DNA of 8,868 nucleotides from Pseudomonadota bacterium (GTDB lineage: Bacteria > Pseudomonadota > Zetaproteobacteria > Mariprofundales > Mariprofundaceae): positions 9,890-18,757 of the forward strand of contig NVTQ01000031.1 of assembly GCA_002401635.1 (NCBI GenBank), given 5' to 3'. A model generated the notes under the pieces. The model was not told where the DNA came from. It saw only the letters and a list, made by a program, of their open reading frames with translations, and did not search any database. Every line of letters starts with the position of its first letter. The stretch's first letter is position 1. Made by a program: the position numbers and the translations under genes. Shown piece by piece: positions 6,416-8,868 of the stretch.

Positions 6416-7867
6416 ATGAAAAAACTTCATATTATCTTTATTGCATCCGAAGCAGCACCTCTTGCTAAAACAGGTGGGCTCGCAGATGTTGCAGGCGCAC
6501 TACCTCAAGCCTTGCGCAATTTAGGCCATGATGTCAGCATTATTATGCCTTTTTATCGGCCTTTTATCAAAAAATCTGGCATTCAAACCAAGGCTAGTGG
6601 TGACGTGATTGAAATGTGGGTAGATGGCACTCAACGACACTGTCCACTCCATAAAGCTACAGTTGATGGCTTAAACTTCCTTCTTATTGAACAAGATGAC
6701 TTATACTGCCGAGAGGGTATTTATGGCCCTGCGGGGGGAGCTTATGAAGATAATTTACTACGTTATGTGCTCTTTGACCGTGTCGCCCTAGAAGCAGCGG
6801 CCATTTTAAAAACAAACGTCGATATTATTCATTGCCACGACTGGCAAACGGGCATGGTTCCATTATTACTCAAAACTCAGTACCAACATCACAAAAATAT
6901 CGCCCATGCCAAAACATTTTTTACCATTCACAACCTTGCTTATCAAGGTGTATTTCCTGCCGAATGGATGAGCCGCCTAGGACTTCCAAGCCATCATTTT
7001 AACCCTGATAGTTTTGAATTTCACCATCATATCAACTGTATGAAAGCAGGCATTCATATGGCCGATGCTATTACTACCGTAAGTCCAACCTATGCCAAAG
7101 AGGTTCTAACGTCTGAATACGGTTGTGAATTAGAAGGTTTTTTACAACATCATAGTGATAAACTAACCGGCATTGTTAATGGCATTGATATGGAAAGCCT
7201 AAACCCCGCCAGCGATAAAAACTTACCTGCCAACTACGCAGCTGGCAAAATAGCTGGCAAAAAGAAATGTAAAAAGAGCTTGCAAGCATCATGTAAATTA
7301 GAAATTTCAGACTCTATTCCTTTACTCACCCTTATTTCCCGTCTTGCCGATCAAAAAGGCATTGATTTACTCATCGCTAATACTGAGCAGTGGCTAAAAC
7401 GTGGTTATCAACTGGTCGTTCTTGGCTCTGGCGATCCACACAGCGAATACCAACTAACGGAGCTCGCCAAGGCTCATCCCACACAAATGTACTTCTCCTG
7501 CGGCTTTAATGAGGCTCTTGCCAGTCAAATCTATGCTGGTGGTGATATTTTTCTTATGCCATCACGCTTTGAGCCATGCGGTTTAGGGCAACTTATGGCG
7601 ATGCGTTATGGTAATATCCCAGTCGCTCGTAACACAGGCGGACTAAGCGATACCATTACCAACTACCCAGAAAAAGGTGCGACAGGGTTTCACTTTACCG
7701 ATACAACAGCTGAAGCTTTTGATACAGCTTTAGAGGAAGCTATAGCTATCTATCGTCAGCCACGCAAATGGTCAGCAGTTCGCACACAAGCACTTAAACG
7801 CGATTCATCTTGGAATGCATCGGCTGAAGCTTATGTAGAACTTTATGAGCAAACTCTTAACTCATGA
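6416..7867 (+). CDS. glgA: Glycogen synthase (ADP-glucose), GT5 family
   Basis: GlgA moves glucose from ADP-glucose onto the non-reducing end of a growing alpha-1,4-glucan in the cytoplasm. The 483-residue length is normal for bacterial GlgA. Motifs along the protein are KTGGLADV (18-25, ADP-glucose binding Lys18), HCHDWQTG (139-146), TIHNLAYQG (170-178), TTVSPTYAKEV (220-230), ISRLADQKG (307-315, with R309 and K314) and SRFEPCGLGQLMAM (383-396, with E386); these correspond to the catalytic K15, R300, K305 and E377 of E. coli. ATG 6416 is chosen because MKKLHIIFIASEAAPLAKTGG is the usual N-terminus and GGGGGAG precedes it; a GTG 27 nt earlier has no ribosome site. A 12-nt tandem duplication lies in the linker between the two Rossmann domains. 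The stop codon overlaps the start of the next gene (ATGA), so the two are translationally coupled. Confidence 0.97.
   Translation: MKKLHIIFIASEAAPLAKTGGLADVAGALPQALRNLGHDVSIIMPFYRPFIKKSGIQTKASGDVIEMWVDGTQRHCPLHKATVDGLNFLLIEQDDLYCREGIYGPAGGAYEDNLLRYVLFDRVALEAAAILKTNVDIIHCHDWQTGMVPLLLKTQYQHHKNIAHAKTFFTIHNLAYQGVFPAEWMSRLGLPSHHFNPDSFEFHHHINCMKAGIHMADAITTVSPTYAKEVLTSEYGCELEGFLQHHSDKLTGIVNGIDMESLNPASDKNLPANYAAGKIAGKKKCKKSLQASCKLEISDSIPLLTLISRLADQKGIDLLIANTEQWLKRGYQLVVLGSGDPHSEYQLTELAKAHPTQMYFSCGFNEALASQIYAGGDIFLMPSRFEPCGLGQLMAMRYGNIPVARNTGGLSDTITNYPEKGATGFHFTDTTAEAFDTALEEAIAIYRQPRKWSAVRTQALKRDSSWNASAEAYVELYEQTLNS
7240..7263 (+). repeat. 12-nt tandem duplication inside glgA
   Basis: AGCTGGCAAAAT (7240-7251) is followed directly by AGCTGGCAAAAA (7252-7263), identical at 11 of 12 positions. 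It keeps the frame and encodes AGKI-AGKK (residues 276-283 of GlgA), a surface linker just before the second Rossmann domain where most GlgA proteins have a single GK. Confidence 0.75.
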
Positions 7868-8868
7868 GTAAACTTATTTTAGCTGCCGATATAGGCGGCA
7901 CGAATATCCGCGCAGCTATTATTGATAAAACAGGGCATATTTATAGAGAAGAGCATACACCTGCCCATTTAAACAATAAAAACATTACAGAATCCGATGT
8001 TATTCATATATTAACTGACTTTTTTAAGCCATTCATCGAAAAAGAACCAGCAATATCGACTATTGGCATTGGCTTCCCTGGTTTTTTCATAAGGAATTCA
8101 GGTGTATTGGCATCATCCCCCAACTTACCCAACCTTAAAAATTTCAAACTCGCTAAGATGCTTTCTTATGCCTTAAACTTACCCGTCACGGCACAAAATG
8201 ATGCTTTGTGCGCAGCCATTGGCGAGCTACATTTTGGTGCGGCTAAAGGTCTCAAAAACCTTTTGCATATTACCCTTGGAACAGGTGTTGGTGGCGGGCT
8301 TATTTTGAATAACACCCCGTATACAGGTGAGTGTGGCATGGCCATGGAGTTTGGGCATTTACGTGTCTGCCATGATGATTCAGCACTACTTTGTGGCTGT
8401 GGTGGACATGGTTGTGTCGAAGCTTATGCCTCGGCTTCTGCTGTTGTAGCAAACTATTTCAAGCTTTCTGGCATACAACTTAACAGTAAAGAGATTTATG
8501 AAGAAGCATTGCAGGGCAATCAAAATGCTGTGAATACTTTAGAGAATGCTGGTCACAAACTCGGCATGGCTGTTGCCGAAGCAATAAAATTACTTGAAGA
8601 AGCACTACTTAGTGCTGAAAATCTTGGAAATAAAAAAACCCAAGGAATGCTTCTTTCAAAAATTGCAAAACTTCAATATAATATTGATGCCTTTACAGAC
8701 GCTGAACAATCTATCGGTAAAGCTATTGCACTGCAAACTAGCATTGATGATGAATTAAACCTTGCCTTGTCTCGCTTTGTTTATGGCCTAATCCTTTCCA
8801 AACAAAAAAAATACAATAAAGCTTTAGAATATTTTAAATCTTCTAAAACAATTTTTGAAGAACAAAAC
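7864..8868 (+). CDS. ROK-family sugar kinase (glucokinase-like) running into TPR-like repeats; 3' end missing
   Basis: The frame is open from ATG 7864 to the right edge (335 residues). Residues 1-238 are a ROK kinase: ATP-binding DIGGTN (9-14), IGIGFPG (67-73), the catalytic Asp113 in QND, the phosphate loop LGTGVGGG (138-145), EFGH (162-165), and the zinc/ROK signature CGCGGHGCVEAYAS (177-190) with its three cysteines and Glu186. Next to glgA and pgi, glucose is the likeliest substrate (inferred). A ROK protein should continue for another 60 or so residues after LGMAVA (233-238), with a helix and a GG motif that close the second lobe. Instead, from about residue 239 the frame becomes TPR-like helices (see next entry). 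GC content falls from about 45% (8161-8580) to about 31% (8581-8868). No Shine-Dalgarno site is seen; the start overlaps the glgA stop (ATGA), so translation probably depends on coupling. Fusion, recombination or a chimeric assembly are all possible. Confidence 0.85.
   Translation, partial: MSKLILAADIGGTNIRAAIIDKTGHIYREEHTPAHLNNKNITESDVIHILTDFFKPFIEKEPAISTIGIGFPGFFIRNSGVLASSPNLPNLKNFKLAKMLSYALNLPVTAQNDALCAAIGELHFGAAKGLKNLLHITLGTGVGGGLILNNTPYTGECGMAMEFGHLRVCHDDSALLCGCGGHGCVEAYASASAVVANYFKLSGIQLNSKEIYEEALQGNQNAVNTLENAGHKLGMAVAEAIKLLEEALLSAENLGNKKTQGMLLSKIAKLQYNIDAFTDAEQSIGKAIALQTSIDDELNLALSRFVYGLILSKQKKYNKALEYFKSSKTIFEEQN
8578..8868 (+). other. TPR-like C-terminal segment of the ROK reading frame
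   Basis: Residues 240-335 form two 40-residue helical units and the start of a third: 240-279 (starting AIKLLEEALLSAENLGNK), 280-319 (starting AEQSIGKAIALQT) and 320 onward (ALEYFKSSKTIFEEQN). The spacing, the small residues in helix A and the Tyr/Ala pattern (QKKYNKALEYF) fit the longer MalT/TPR_12 type of tetratricopeptide repeat. Such repeats bind proteins and are not a normal part of ROK kinases. The segment is AT-rich and is cut by the window edge, so the rest of the partner is not visible. Confidence 0.65.

Noticed and set aside
8500..8604. Direct repeat GAAGAAGCA (8500-8508 and 8596-8604) as the cause of the ROK/TPR join
   Set aside because: Nine bases in two glutamate/alanine-rich helices is likely chance, and neither copy is at the junction itself (about 8578).

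Overview
The window (about 42-45% GC) looks like the chromosome of a proteobacterium. YaeQ, a SulP carrier, a DUF2155-type lipoprotein, Pgi, GlgA and an ROK kinase are all proteobacterial-style housekeeping genes. A zeta- or gammaproteobacterium is my guess, but nothing in the window fixes the class. There is no phage gene, transposase, CRISPR array or plasmid gene.

Layout, left to right. (1) 1-1998, minus strand: a SulP-family anion carrier with its own extended -10 promoter, followed 15 nt later by yaeQ, which runs off the left edge. (2) 2011-2818, minus strand: a stable-RNA unit made of a promoter with a GC-rich discriminator, tRNA-Ser(GCU), a small DUF2155-like lipoprotein gene, tRNA-Arg(ACG) and a strong terminator. 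The lipoprotein gene is wedged between the tRNAs: its likely start lies 5 nt after the CCA of tRNA-Ser, and its stop codon lies inside tRNA-Arg. (3) 2821-2986: a 166-bp palindromic element that fills the gap between the tRNA promoter and the stop codon of pgi. (4) 2990-6322, minus strand: pgi, preceded by an FHA-GAF-class III nucleotide cyclase. (5) 6323-6415: a compact divergent control region. (6) 6416-8868, plus strand: glgA, overlapping by 4 nt an ROK-family (glucokinase-like) gene that runs off the right edge.

Biologically, the right two thirds is a carbohydrate-storage neighbourhood. The ROK kinase would make glucose-6-phosphate, Pgi interconverts it with fructose-6-phosphate, and GlgA polymerises ADP-glucose into glycogen. 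The cyclase, predicted to make cAMP, is transcribed away from glgA. The shared region holds a good sigma70 promoter for glgA, a palindrome in its spacer, and a CRP-like site just downstream of the predicted start.

The oddest points are the ROK open reading frame, which changes in frame from kinase to 40-residue TPR-like repeats at about residue 239; the palindromic element, whose imperfect pairs are mostly G-U wobbles if read as plus-strand RNA; and the coding sequence that ends inside a tRNA. I found no convincing evidence of a wholly new defence or mobile system.
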